Assembly: GCA_034766995.1 (NCBI GenBank) | Contig: CM068325.1 | Coordinates: 9,334,131-9,398,130, forward strand | Origin: Acanthacorydalis orientalis | Taxonomy: Eukaryota; Arthropoda; Insecta; Megaloptera; Corydalidae | Reading direction: 5' to 3' | Length of the DNA: 64,000 bases | In this document: in pieces, positions 1-13,507 of the stretch | Layout of the letters: each line of letters starts with the position of its first letter | Position numbering within the stretch: position 1 is the first letter of the stretch | Notes under the pieces: model-generated | Databases searched by the model: none | What the model was told of the DNA's origin: nothing | Seen by the model: the letters and a program-made list of their open reading frames with translations, nothing else | Made by a program: the position numbers and the translations under genes

Positions 1-59
1 CCATGTTGTTTTTACCGTTGGATAACTTGCTTGAGAGCAATTTATTTGTACACGTTATT

Positions 60-460
60 TGGAAATGATCCCAATTCTGACACCAAAATTTTATTGTTAT
101 ATTTTTGATATTTTTTATAGCATAAATGCTGCAGGTTTGAAATAAAACACAACAAATAATTATTTACTATTATTCTTTAATCGTTACTATGACGAATATA
201 ACCACAAGGGTTCTATTACTTGACTGACTTATGATATCTCAGCTACTGTTTATATACTGTTCTAAATGATGAAATTGTATTCTATTCAAGCGTGTGAACA
301 CAGGGATCGCGACGGGAACGTGAGAACTTTGATTAAGACGGATACACAGATTAAATATTGACAGGCAGTTGAAATTCATTAGTCAGACCGTGTGACACAT
401 TTATAAACAATTACAGCAGTGTGGCTGGATACACAACATAATATAAAAAAATAATACCAA
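60..460. repeat. Dispersed repeat A, copy 1
   Basis: The stretch around 108-262 and again 392-433 matches 9540-9925 and 10100-10143, both holding the string CATAAATGCTGCAGGTTTGA and the later block ACAGCAGTG. The middle parts differ. No long reading frame is present. It could be the non-coding end of a mobile element, because the transposase-like pseudogene at 640-1450 follows and a second shared repeat lies beyond it. This copy lacks the 219-bp insertion found in copy 2 and so shows the empty site. Confidence 0.7.
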
Positions 461-639
461 TAAACTGTTATCATCCATTGAATCAGATAAATCACATTTG
501 TTTCAGTTGCATCGGTATTAGATGTCTTTCAATACGAATTTATTTTATAGAAATATTTCCCGATTATACGAATAATCGTTAAGCGCAGAAAAAGAAGTAT
601 GCGAGAAATTTACTCAGATTAAGAAACAATTTCACTCGA

Positions 640-1450
640 GTCAGAAAACGAAAATGACATAACAGAAACTGCAGTAGTTCATCGTTTAGGAAAAAGAGGA
701 TGTAGAAATGAAAAAAATTATACTCAAAGTCTCAATAAGGCTGAAAGAAACAGTAGAGAAAAATATATTAAAAAACAACCCAAATATTATTTTTCAAAAA
801 AAAAATGTAATTTGATCCTGTTATCTGAAGAATTGTAAAGATAAATCAAGTATTTTTAACCCGACGACTTATTTTTGATAAATTTTGGAAGTTATCAAAC
901 TTTAGTAAACAAAATTTGTTTTTAAACAAAACGGTGAAACGAGCGATGACTAAAAAGAGAAGACCTAGGAACCGTAAATCACAGCCGAATCGACGTCAGT
1001 TGAAATGTTATTTGACATATGAAAATGTGTGTTGGTTTATAAAAAATGTATATTTCGATTCTTATAACATATCAGAAGGACTATTGGCTCGTGCTCTCAA
1101 ACATGTTCATGTAGTAGATTTTCGTAGGAAACCTGAAGGATCAAGACGAAGAACACCAGAATCTCACATTATTGCTGTCAAAGAGCACATTCGGAGCTTT
1201 CCTGTCTAAACAAGCTATAACACAAGGTCTCATAATCCCAGTAGAAAATATTTAATTCCCGATCTAAGCATTAGAAAAATGTTTAATCTCTACTTTGAAA
1301 AATGTAAAAATGATACCGAAAAAACATGTCAACGAGTGGGTAATATACAAGAAAAATTTTAAAAATCAGTTCAATTTGCATTTTCATCATCCTAGGAACG
1401 ATACTTGCAAGAAATGCTATATTACATTATGTGCTGATGAATTTACTTAT
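640..1450 (+). pseudogene. Transposase-like protein pseudogene (HIxSFP / FNLxFxxP family)
   Basis: Read across frames, the segment gives an arginine-rich N-terminal part, then LIFDKFWKLSNFSKQ, a basic linker, and the consecutive signatures VKEHIRSFP, RKYLIPDLSIRKMFNLYF and FNLHFHHPRNDTCKKCY. This order is typical of an uncharacterised, transposon-like protein family common in arthropod genomes. The longest open piece is 97 residues (916-1209). A stop follows the SFP motif and frame changes occur at about 1360-1400, so it is broken. The C-terminal half is absent; a possible C-terminal relative lies at 51505-51814. Family assignment rests on remembered motif order, not on a search. Confidence 0.6.
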
Positions 1451-1879
1451 TACTTAAGTATTTTATAATGATAAAAAATACTTGAATTAACTTTTATACG
1501 AAATAAGCCACATTAATTACTTATATTACATAAATGACTCATCAATTTACTTAAATTACTGTCTTATCGAACATCACTTCAGTACAACACATCGGACAAA
1601 ATCAACAACAACCGTAGTTTTTATAGACAATTAATTTTGAAACTGGCTTAAGTCACTTTACAGTAATGAAAAATGACGATTCGTTAACGTGTGCGTAAAA
1701 TTATACATACCGAAAAAAATACAAATAACGCAGATAATAGATACAATTGAAATTTCTTCATATTAAGCAAAATATTTTTAGGCACATTAGAGTGCACGGA
1801 CATTTAATATCTCAAAATAGCATAAAAGTGACTTATGCCACTTTCAAAATAAACGACTCAATTAACATTAAGTAGAAAA
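1451..1879. other. AT-rich spacer, no gene seen
   Basis: The stretch is AT-rich with stops in all frames and no recognisable motif. Confidence 0.6.
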
Positions 1880-2400
1880 AAAAATTAATGCAAAAGTGCA
1901 CGTTCCAATAAAAACAATTCGAATAAAAACTGATATAATTCCAGTCGTGACATTGCGGCTGGGTTTTGATATACATTTAAAATAGTTTTCTTCATGTGTA
2001 TAGGAGAAGATATTTTAATATAATTCACGAAATTAATTTAAAACCTAATCTGTATCAGTTATTAACATTCATCAATTCATGTACATACGGTACGATCATC
2101 TCGATTAATCAGAAAAAATAATGTATCGATCCGAGGATTAAAAGTAATATTTAGCACTTACCAGTATCACTGTAGACTTTTTTAAGATTTCTTCAAAATG
2201 TACTGCACTCGACGATATAAATTTTTGAACTGGTTCACTTAACAAATATACAAAATATCTGCTTTCAATTCGCTTTAAGAAATAAATCACAATGTAAAGT
2301 CAAACCGAATAACAATAATCGTCAATGAGATGTCGTTTAACAACTGAGTCGACCCGAATATATTTTTTGTGACTAATTACTTTGATGTCGGTGTTCCCCT
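1880..2400. repeat. Dispersed repeat B, copy 1
   Basis: The region aligns by eye with 12480-12900. Shared strings include AAATAGTTTTCTT near 1980 and 12583, a GAACTGGTTCACTTA-like block near 2230 and 12742, and a block around AATGAGATGT near 2325 and 12838. Divergence is roughly 20-25 percent with small indels. No coding potential is seen. Repeats A and B occur in the same order at both loci, which suggests parts of one larger element or an old duplication. Confidence 0.6.
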
Positions 2401-3145
2401 TTTCATATCGATGTTTTATATTTATATTAAAAGAATTTAGTTTTATTTACAACAACCTCATCACTTTCGTGTTGCGTTATGTGTAGAGCATACAGTATGT
2501 AAAAGAGCGGAGAGGACATCGCCTGACCTTTATTTGCATACGAAGTATAGCCGCGTTTCGTCACTCCAAATAAAAAGTCCTGACAGAACACTTTTCAACG
2601 TCGTATGTACTATGCGGTCTAAGATCTGTTTAATGTTTTTACGAACGCAGTCAAACCTTTATCAATATATACATTTGTAACACGACCTGTCACACATGTT
2701 TATATAATTAATTTCGTTATATTAACACATGCCGTGCCGCGTGTACCATTTTCGGTACGCGCGCCCTGAACCTCATTTCCAGGCCAAGATATATTTTTAA
2801 CATTGACAGATACGGTCAAGAAAAAACATTTTGGTTCGAACGTGAATAAAGTTATTAGTTTGTTACACTGTGCATTTTTATAGTTTCAACATTTACTCTA
2901 CTAACAGATTCCTGAGCTCAGAAAAAATTAAAAATACATAATTTTTACATATTTTACTCGAACTCTGTACCGGTTTGTTAGTACACGTGGGCAATGGCAC
3001 TTGTTCGAAAAACGACTTGGCTGCGGAAAGTGTCAATAACTGATCTCGCATCATTTTAATGATTTAATAAAATCACTGACGAAATAAATCTGTAACGTAG
3101 TAAAAGCAGTTTGCCACTTGTGCTGTCAGTTTTTTTTCTAAATGG
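2401..3145. other. Spacer, no gene seen
   Basis: Low-complexity and AT-rich with a slightly GC-richer patch near 2730-2780. I see no open frame above about 60 codons and no known motif. Confidence 0.6.
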
Positions 3146-4656
<1,511 letters not shown>

Positions 4657-4800
4657 ATTAGGTTGGTAGGAAAATAATTGCGGTAATGTATATAGGAATC
4701 ACGCGTTTGAAAACGCAACGTTACTGAGAATTTTCTGCTGAGGAAAAGTGCGGTAGACTCGTCAAAATGAAGCCACTCACGAATTTTCAAATACGTGGTA
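4657..4800. mobile_element. Mariner terminal fragment
   Basis: The string TTAGGTTGGTAGGAAAATAA followed by TTGCGGT strongly resembles the terminal repeat of cecropia-type mariners (the same sequence begins the element at 11029 and, inverted, ends the one at about 50285-50316). No transposase follows, so this is a solo end or a heavily deleted copy next to the TA tract. Confidence 0.7.
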
Positions 4801-5449
4801 AACAGTAAAAATAAGGGGGTTACATGTACAGTGGACTATATGTGTATACAGTGGGTTTTAAAGATTAATATTGATTGACTTTACCCCTTTCTTTCTTTTT
4901 ATCGAGAGCATTAGGTTTTTAAATCTTTCCTTGCCAACAAATTGAAGTTCAATTTTGAATTCAAGTAAAAAACAGAATAGAAGTAAAGATTGGTTATCTG
5001 GGAGAACTCTTCCCCGAGAAAGGTGAATAAAGCAGATGTCTACTAAGATCAATATGAAGAGCAGATCAATTAAGCTAAGCTAATCGAATGAAAAATCGGT
5101 TTTCAAAAGTCATCGTACGCGTGCAGCTTAGAAGAAAACTCATAAAATAAACTTGATTGGCAAATAATATTTTAATTCTATTCAAACGTCAACAATTTTA
5201 AATGTCGTTGAAGTTAAATTTTGTACTCTTTTGAACAATTATTACTTTCATTACACATAAATTCATTTTAACAAACAAAAGTCAAAAAATCATCTCACAT
5301 GGGTGATCGGGCAAAAGAATAAATTTAGAGAATTCCCCGATTATCGACAATATGTTAATAGGACACTTTCATTTGTTAGACTGACAATATTATACATGAC
5401 GTAAGAACACGTCTCGGCTATTTTATTGTTCAGATCGCGTTATTTAAAA
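4801..5449. other. Spacer, no gene seen
   Basis: AT-rich. A 64-codon minus-strand frame (4858-5052) shows no recognisable motif and is probably chance. Confidence 0.5.
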
Positions 5450-6470
5450 ACAAAAATGACTCGAAAGGAAACTTCAACAAATATATAAGGGTATTAATTA
5501 TGTTCCGTTATAATAAAAATAAAATAGTGTGGGAAATTGCAGAAAGAGTAAAAACAAGTCATTCTACAGTTTTCTGATATAATTGAACGATTAAAAATTG
5601 AAAATCGAATAAAAAACTCGTTGCGGTCGTCCGAAATTATTAAATCAACATAGGGAATGACTTGTTTCACGCGTCATTAAGAAAAACTGTAGAACAAGTG
5701 CAGGAAAAATGGATGCCGACCTGGGAGATGGCAAGAGAAACAGACGTGAGTCCTGAAACAGCGAGGAGAGCGGGATTGGACGCTTCGGTTATCGCGGAAG
5801 AACGGCAAGAAATAAATTCTTCCTCAACGAAGCAAATCGAAAGAAGCGATTAAAATTCACTAAAATCAATATAAATTCAACCCTGGAATATTGGAACAAA
5901 GTAATATTTGCTGACGAAAGCAAATTTAACATTCATAGAGACAACGGTCATCTAATTGAATGGAGAAAACCTAATGAATAATTTAAAAAACAAAATTTTA
6001 AATCGACAGTAAAGCATGGCGGCGGCGGCGTTACGGTTTGGGGTGTATCTCTGCGGCTCGGGCTGGAGATTTAGTTTTTATTTAATGAAACAAATATTTT
6101 AAAATATAATTTAAAGCAAAGTGCAGAGAAATCGAGTCTAAGCAAAAACTTTAAACTTTAAATGCTGTCAAGATAATGACCTGAAAACCACAAGGCTAAT
6201 ATGGTTCGTCTCTGGTTGCCTTATATTTGCCCAAAAGTTATAGAAATGCCGCTGCAATCTCCGGATCTTCTCCTCTCTCAACTGAACATCTTTGATATGT
6301 ACTGAAAAAGATTGAGAAGGCACACCATAACATTCACTGGTACTAAAAAAATTCCGCCGGATGAATGGAAAAATATTTCGTCAAAAGTGACCACAAACTT
6401 GATACAGTCAATGCCAAGAAAATTAATCAAAGTACTGGGAACAAAGGGTAACCTCATCAAATATTAATGT
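5450..6470 (+). pseudogene. Tc1-like transposase pseudogene
   Basis: Conceptual translation over several frames follows Tc1 transposase order. An N-terminal DNA-binding part begins near the ATG at 5455. A GRPKLLNQHRE linker and a second helix-turn-helix follow. Next is the first catalytic aspartate in VIFADESKFNIHRDNGH (about 5900-5950), then VKHGGGGVTVWG (about 6012-6050), a partly recognisable DDE core, QSPDL near 6255, and a C-terminal block SSKVTTNLIQSMPRKL ending GTKGNLIKY near 6465. Stops and frameshifts are frequent and the second catalytic segment is degraded, so it cannot make an active enzyme. Confidence 0.8.
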
Positions 6471-6699
6471 AACCACCCTCCGTATAATATATATATACAT
6501 AATATACACATACTATAGACATAAATGAGTTTTTAAATAATTTGTTTATTGTTTCATTCGGTTACATGACAGGATAATAATTGTAAAGTGGGCAGGCGCA
6601 GCGAGCCATGTGGTTTTAGAACGCAGCAAGCAGGGTGCAAAGCCCCGCAGTATGATAATATAATTTTATGTCCAAAATCAAAATTAGGTGAATTGTATT

Positions 6700-6925
6700 T
6701 TCGATTGAAATTGTCAAAAATGAACTTTGTGATAAGGTAAGAGCAGAAAAATGTAGTCAAATCATTCAAAAAGTTCGGGATCTTTAACAATATGGATGGT
6801 ACGAAAGGTGATCTATTATGGGACTCTGATGATGATGATGATGAAAATGAACCCGATTCAACAGATTTGGATCACGACCCGTACGACGAGAATTTAAACA
6901 ATGAACATCAGGATCTGATTCATTA
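6700..6925 (+). pseudogene. pogo/Tigger-like transposase C-terminal fragment
   Basis: A short open stretch reads VVKSFKKFGIFNNMDGTKGD and then an Asp/Glu-rich tail before a stop near 6925. A serine-phenylalanine-lysine ... glycine-isoleucine motif followed by a DG(T/S) acidic tail is typical of the end of pogo/Tigger (CENP-B-like) DDE transposases. An upstream stop at about 6740 and lack of the catalytic core make this a fragment. Assignment is from memory of the family tail; a search would settle it. Confidence 0.45.
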
Positions 6926-7204
6926 AATTTTAGACTCGAAATGACAAATAAAACTGAGACCTTTAAGCAAAATGCATTTCATTTTTATTTATTTTTACTT
7001 AAAATTAATTACTAAAATGAATTTATGTCATACACCAAAGTATAAGTTCATTTTTTAAAAAATAAATACTTTAAATAATATAAACATAATAAATTCTTCG
7101 TGTTGTTATAAGACTCCTGGTTTTCTAGTGGGCATATAAGAAGGCCGCCTATTTTTTGAAGAATTTTTTGGGTTATAATGGTCGTCTCACACGCCGAGTA
7201 TACG
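6926..7204. other. Spacer, no gene seen
   Basis: AT-rich sequence without recognisable features. Confidence 0.5.
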
Positions 7205-7370
7205 GTATATTGTTAAAATATTCACAAATTGTTTTATTTATTTTATAGATATGATAATTACATTTATTCAAATTCCACATAAATTTATCACCGAGTGAAA
7301 ATTAGTCAAAGGATTGAATGTTAAAATTGAAAATAAATGTTTATTCAGATATGAATGTAATTCTGATGTA
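7205..7370. repeat. Dispersed repeat C, copy 1
   Basis: The segment around ATAGATATGATAATTACATT, the later AAATTTATCACC and the GATATGAATGTAATT block match 48755-48930 in the same order. At the second locus this sequence is one arm of a long palindrome, so the repeat may be half of an inverted-repeat (MITE-like) element. Confidence 0.6.
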
Positions 7371-9529
7371 TAAAAATACACGCACATAAACATAAAAGAC
7401 ATTGAAGGACACGGTGTTATCAGTAAGGAATTAAGTATTTGTAATTGATAATTATTGCCGATCGCTTAAAGTATTACCGATTTACTATTTGTATAAATAG
7501 TATATTAGAGATTTACTATCTTCATAAATAGTAATATTATACAAATCAAACATCAGTTTAAATTGAAAACTGTCACAAAAAATTATATGTTTCATTAATT
7601 AATGTATTATTGAGTGGGAATTAAAAAATAAGATATGTATATTAGAATTTCTGAACAAAACTATAAAAATTGACATTTGTTTAAATAATTGATTGTAGTA
7701 CAGCAATCGGCGATACATATCGATCAATGAATTAATAATTGTCGTTTGATTCGAACATGATGTGAGTTTTATAATAAAAATATATACACAAATACAATGG
7801 AAAAAATAACAATTTTCTGTTGAACAGCCAGACGGTCCATGGTCACCGCGCACGAAAACATGAATTAAGAACGCAGGGATTCATGAATAAAAGAAAATAT
7901 CGCGATTTAAAGATTTTTGATAAGCTTTCAAATATTTGTTATGGCTCTTCGATAATCGGTTTCATAATTGACGGCAAAGTGTCCTCTTACTAGCATGCTC
8001 GACGAAATATGTAATCAAAAAACGAATGAATAGCAAAGAGTGCCATATTTTTGAACAGAATTACATCATATTTACTGATAAGAAGAAACGAAGCTCATTT
8101 ATAAGTTAAAACCACAATTAAAATCAGACCTGTCTTACCGAATCGTCTGAACTTACATTTAGGCTACTAAGGTCTTACTCAGATGAAGTTACCCTTCACC
8201 TCTTCAAAAGAATTAACACAAAAAAAGAAATATGTTGTTGTTTCTTTTATCAAAAATTGAAAATCTATGTAAATTATTTGTAGACACTTTTTGGTGAACA
8301 CGAATCAAAAATATTTAAAAATATCCATTGATTCAAATATTTTCCTTATTCCATCATCGGATTGTCGACACTGAGTCTTAAACTGAGTCACCCGTCAAAA
8401 AGCGAACAAATATTCATGGTCTTTTTTAAACACATGTTTGGTGAATATAAATTTAAAAAATATTCAAAAGACTAGAGGATTCCGTCACTTGCTCGATGCT
8501 CTCGCCAACCCTGTGATGTCTGTATCCCCTGCTCGCTAACGCTTCCTTCAACCTAACAAATAACAAATGAATTACACAAAAAATAATCTGCGTAAAATGT
8601 AAGTCGTACAGATTTTATCGTGAAAGTTTACATAACAAAGTACTATACTGAAATGAGAATGAATTTTACTGTAGAGCTTCAGTAAAAATATATGGGAATA
8701 AATATCAGTTTTATATTGAAATCGTATACCCTCTCTCTCTCTCGTAGTACATTGCGAGACAGAACACTGGATCATGTGACTGATATCAACCAATCAGAGA
8801 ACAAATAAACCCGCATTCTATACCAAGTTGCGTACATTTTAGTTTTTGAACTGCGGGTACATCCACTTAACAGAAAGAAAAATATTTACTTGTTAAATAA
8901 CTGTCTGCGTCTACTCTGCCACGAGCCGTCTGTTCGAGAAATCAGTCGAAAAAGAATCGTATCGAATTTTATAAAAATATTACAACGGTTTATGTAAGCG
9001 TTATGCGATAGTTGGGTTAAAATTACAATATCAACGTAGGCCGTGTTTCGTAGTGTTTGTTTTTATGGCAAGCGTGCGGTTCATTCATTGTCTGTGGGTT
9101 TTTCTGTTTCGACTGAAAAGTGGACGAAAATATACAAAAACTAGATGAAAAATAACTCAGATTGTATGCAGTGCAATTCGAAATTGATGTCCATACTGAA
9201 TATGTGCCGACTAGTGATTCTATTTGTGTTTTTTTCGGTACTACATTTCCGGCGGAGGTATTCGGACATCGGTATGTGAAACGGTGAGTGAACATTTCTT
9301 TTCAAACGAGATGAAACTTCTGTTCCATCGTATGGCCATGAATAAGTAACTTGAGTGAAATATTTATTTATCGATTCGTTAATCCGCGTTTAGTTCAAGA
9401 AATGTATGAGGTATTAATTTAAACCACAGCAATTGTGTGATTGTAAGGAAATATTAGAAACGAAACGTAACATCGACGAATGTCACACAATATGCATATA
9501 ACCTTACTTATTTTATCATTTATTATTGT
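7371..9529. other. About 2 kb without a supported gene
   Basis: Only short frames (at most 90 codons) on the minus strand with no known motif. A CT microsatellite of about 16 bp lies near 8730. I see no RNA gene. Confidence 0.55.
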
Positions 9530-10150
9530 GTTATCTCTTGGATATTTTTATAACATAAATGCTGCAGGTTTGAAATAGAACACAACAAATATTTGTTTAC
9601 TACTATTGTTTAATTGTCGTTACTATGATGAATATAACCACACGGGTTCTGTTACTTGACTGACTTAGAAAATCATCGTCTGTAGCGAGGGCCTGAGGAG
9701 CCCATGCTTGCTTGAGCACCAAGCGATATACGCTCATGGCTCGCGTTGCTGGTATTTCCTGGGGTGTTGCTGGGTAAGGAAATTCTCGTTGTTTGGAGCA
9801 TTTCTACCCCTCCAGGGGTCGTCTCTAACTGTTGGGCCAGCGGAGCCCAGGTCGACCAGTGAAGGCCGACCTCTTACTGGCAATGGGGGACTGACTTAGA
9901 GATCTCAACTACCGTTTATATACTGTTGGGGCCAAGCTTGACAATCAACCGGAATACAACGGCATACTATCGCCGATTGTCGTCGGACGCTATAAAGTAG
10001 CATATGGTCGCAGTGTATACGTTTAAATTGATTGTTGATAAATATATATTTTAATTATTGTACAGTTTATTTGAAACTATAACAATCAGCTTAAAGATAT
10101 AACACATTTATAAATAAGTACAGCAGTGAGGATGGATACATGACAAATGA
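9530..10150. repeat. Dispersed repeat A, copy 2 (interrupted)
   Basis: The copy matches 60-460 on both sides of an insertion at 9670-9888. After about 9930 a segment with a TATAAA string (9990) diverges from copy 1 before the shared ACACATTTATAAA...ACAGCAGTG block returns at about 10100-10143. Confidence 0.7.
9670..9888. mobile_element. 219-bp GC-rich insertion with 12-bp target duplication
   Basis: GACTGACTTAGA occurs at 9658-9669 and again at 9889-9900. The related repeat at 60-460 has a single GACTGACTTA at this point and runs straight on, so it shows the empty site. The inserted 219 bp are much more GC-rich than the surroundings. They have no terminal inverted repeat or poly-A that I can see. 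A 63-codon plus frame (9708-9899) crosses it but shows no motif. A SINE-like or short non-autonomous retroelement is possible; the type is unknown. Confidence 0.75.
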
Positions 10151-11028
10151 ATGAATATAAAATTCTAAAAAAAAAATTGTTTCGTCTCTATTGAACAAAT
10201 TTTCTTTCGATTACATAATTTCCATTATTGATTAAAACAAACGTATTCAGTGGACAACAACCAGTCGGTTCGGTCAGAATGATTTTTTCTAAATGAGAAT
10301 AGATCTCTAGCCGTTAATTGATTTTTCTCGAAAAAATCACTTATTATCATGATGATTTGAATAACTTGTAGTCTGATAATTAGGTCCGGGGAGTGTGATC
10401 AATAAACAATGTATTTATTCGTTTTTGGGTTCAAAATGAATGGGGTATCATAGTGTGATATTCATTTAAACCTTTGCGATTATATAATTATAAAAAAGGT
10501 ATCTTTATTCATATTGAAATGAATGAGAAGCACATAGAATGCTATTCAAGTCGCATATAAACTTAACGATTTTATGTAATACACAGCTGGTTTTTGTTTT
10601 AATTTTTATATAGCTAACGATAGTTTGTCTAATAATTTACTAATAATATTTCTGTGTCGGCAATGTTTCATTTAACAATTAAGAAACCCGCTGCAAGAAC
10701 AGCGCAACTCGATAAATACCGATTATGAGAAAAACGAAAAAGAAACATGTTTTTGAAAACTAATTTCACTAGATATCAAGTTTGCGTTCTCAGGTAACAT
10801 ACTCGTAAATACATACTTCAGGGCTTATAAACACTAGCAAAACTTTTACCCCTTAAATTCCAATGTCCTCATGCGGGGACAGGCAATTAAATTAATTACT
10901 TATTTCTGCATGCTTCGTATACTCTGATTTATAGTTAATAATTATAATTTTTTATTCTTGTAACATAATGCTATGGTGAGAAAACAACTGCAAACGTTGG
11001 GAGAACAATGAAAGAACACTGTTATCAG
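10151..11028. other. Spacer, no gene seen
   Basis: AT-rich, with stops in all frames and no motif recognised. Confidence 0.5.
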
Positions 11029-12125
11029 GTTGGTGCAAAATAATTACGGTTTTTACGTATCGTGTATAAAGACCCATACATCAGTTGAAAATGATATTTA
11101 TTAATCAAAATAAAAGACATTCGCCTGCACACACATTTCTCTCAACGGAAAACAAGTTTGTTTATTCCTAAAAAGATAGGTTTCTGGAATTGTCCTTTAG
11201 AAATTAACGAATTCATCGAAAGCGCTTTGAGCCGATACTTCGATCTTTGAAAACCTTCTCTCGTCGAAAATGATCTCGATTGTTTAAAATGAAAATCTGT
11301 CGGGTGACAGATCCGAAGAATAATATGTGGATGAGGAATATTTTCATAACCCAGTTCATTTTGACGTCGTTTTTGACATGTGACGTCGCGAGTTGTCATA
11401 AAGAACAATTGGTCCTCTTTAATTGGACTAATTTTGTCCCTAAACGATGCAACTTCTTCTGTGCATTTTTTCCCAATTTCCTGGCAATATTTTTGTTGTT
11501 GTTCTTGTTTCACCATTCTGGTGGATTTAAAAAAGTAGTAGTGAATGATGCCGACCACCAAACAGTGACCATACTCTTTATTTCTTTGATGTTTATGTTA
11601 AAGAAACAGTTTTGGTTCTTCTCCTCGGTCTAACCACTGCGGATGAACGTTTACGATTGTTGTAGAGAATCCACTATTCATCACATGCGACAATGCGATC
11701 AAGAAAGGGATCATTTTCGTTACGCGCAAGATGCGCAGAGCAGACTTCTTTCGGCGAATTGCATGACGGTCGTTTAGTTCATACGGGGTACCCATTATTA
11801 TTTTTCCAATTAAGCTCAAATGTCTCACAACTGTTGAATGTTCAACATTGAATTCTCCCACCACCTCACGAGTTCTTTTACGTGCGTATCCGCTTCAATA
11901 ATGGTGCTTAAATCATTATTGTCTATAGCTGAAGCACGTTCACGACCTTCCACATCATCGACACTCGTTTCCGTTACGAAATTGTTGGAACCAGTGTTGA
12001 GCTGCACGTCCACTAATTGACTCTTCTCGCAAAAACATCTTTTATATTTCTAGCAGTTTCTGCTGCTCTACGTCCTAGTTTGAACTTATACAACAAAATT
12101 GCGCGAATTTGCTGTTTTTCATGAC
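11029..12125 (-). mobile_element. Mariner element (cecropia-like), decayed
   Basis: On the minus strand a transposase can be followed from an ATG at about 12122 (KQQIRAILLYKFKLGRRAAE, then the AAQHWFQQF recognition helix) through LSLIGKIIMGTPYELNDRHA (11740-11830) to NKLVFR near 11145. The end at 11029 begins GGTTGGTGCAAAATAATTAC, a cecropia-type terminal repeat. Frameshifts separate at least four reading pieces. Opposite-strand frames (11280-11633, 11838-12020) are shadows. The 5' terminal repeat is not recognisable. The element at 49060-50316 is its closest relative in the window. Confidence 0.85.
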
Positions 12126-12429
12126 TAATTTAAGATGTTGTATACAACAGTAATGAAGAATGAAAACAACAGACATGAGCTGAAATCAGTAGTGCTAATT
12201 TCATTGTTTACGGTGATGTATCACATGACTGTGACAAACATAACGGTAACTAGAAAAATCGGCGCCAAACTTGTAATATTATATATACTGATAATATATT
12301 CAAAAAGTGAGGAAGTCACAATTTAAGAGAGTTTCGAAACTTCTGGACTAATTACATTATTTATCACCGAATAGAAAACAAGTGATTTTCAAATAAAATT
12401 ACACTACAGAGGTTATTCATAAATATTTG

Positions 12430-12467
<38 letters not shown>
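12430..12467. repeat. TA microsatellite
   Basis: About 18 TA units in a row. Confidence 0.95.
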
Positions 12468-12469
<2 letters not shown>

Positions 12470-12479
12470 TGAAATATTT

Positions 12480-12900
12480 ACACAATTTTAATGCAAAATT
12501 CACGTTTCAATGGAAACAATTTGAATAAAAACTTAATAAAATTCCAATCGGACATGGCGACTGGAGTTTTGATGTATTTTTCAAATAGTTTTCTTTATGT
12601 CTCCAGGAGAACATATTTCAATATAACTTCCAGAATTATTTTATAAATCTGTACGAATTTTTAACATCGACCTCTTCACGCACAAACGGTACTATCCATT
12701 TGATCAGTGATTGATTGATCCATTTGACGATATCCATTTTGAAACTGTTCACTTACCGAAAAACAAAACATCTACGTTCGATACGCGTTAAAACAGTAAA
12801 TCACAGTGTAAAAATCAAACCGAAAAGTAGTAACTATCGATGAGATGTTTTTTGATGACTGAGTTGATTTTAATAGTTTCACGTGAACTTTTTTGTCAAT
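12480..12900. repeat. Dispersed repeat B, copy 2
   Basis: This is the counterpart of 1880-2400, same orientation. It lies downstream of repeat A copy 2 just as copy 1 lies downstream of repeat A copy 1, though with a mariner in between here. Confidence 0.6.
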
Positions 12901-13019
12901 TATTTTCATTATTTTGCAAACATTATTCGTATATCAAATTTTCATTCATAACTGATCCCGTTAAAGTGGATCACGTGGTACATTCATGAAAGAATTTTAT
13001 ATCTTTCTTTATACAAAAT

Positions 13020-13476
13020 ATTCAGTGGACAAATGTACCAAAAAGAATACTTTAAGATACGAATACGTTTTCAGAAATAATACAGAAAAAATTAAAAAAA
13101 TCATGAAAAATCATTTTCTGAAATAATAAATAGCATTTTTCAAAAAATTACAAGAAAATATTATATCATCTTTATTTAAATATTTTTTGTAATAAAATAC
13201 ATTAAATAATTATTCAAGTGAAGAAAAAGTATTGCACGGGCTTAAAATAAACCTGACACCTCGGAATACGCGAAGCCGGCTCGCTACCGTCTATCAATCA
13301 TGTTGGGAACGTGAGAGAAAATCTGTCTCATAATATGCGGAAACTTCCGGAATCTTTTTTTCTCGAAAATGGCTGGATAGTGCATGTTAGTAAGTTACTA
13401 TATTAATAACTTTGATTACCCTACCACTACGTGAAGTTTTGTCCCACACTCAGTTTAAAAAAGCGTAGCCTCCCTT
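13020..13476. mobile_element. Foldback element, right-half copy
   Basis: The order is the same as in 58590-59131 and 59890-60348: an AT-rich block with TTAAATATTTTTT and TAATAAAATACATTAAATAA, an A-run, a degenerate tRNA-like stretch, then TATGCGGAAACTTCCGG, TACCCTACCACTAC and the end CCTCCCTTG followed by TA. The left half and left terminal repeat are missing. Confidence 0.7.
13232..13300 (-). other. Degenerate tRNA-like module
   Basis: By position within the foldback copy it corresponds to the tRNA-like modules at 58863-58945 and 60085-60165. On the minus strand it ends at an A-run on the plus strand (T-run on the minus). The B-box is poorly conserved. Confidence 0.3.
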
Positions 13477-13507
13477 GTAAGAGGACATAAATGTATATAT
13501 GTATATA

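Noticed and set aside
9023..9295. 90-codon minus frame
   Set aside because: No recognisable domain, no supporting neighbours and biased composition.
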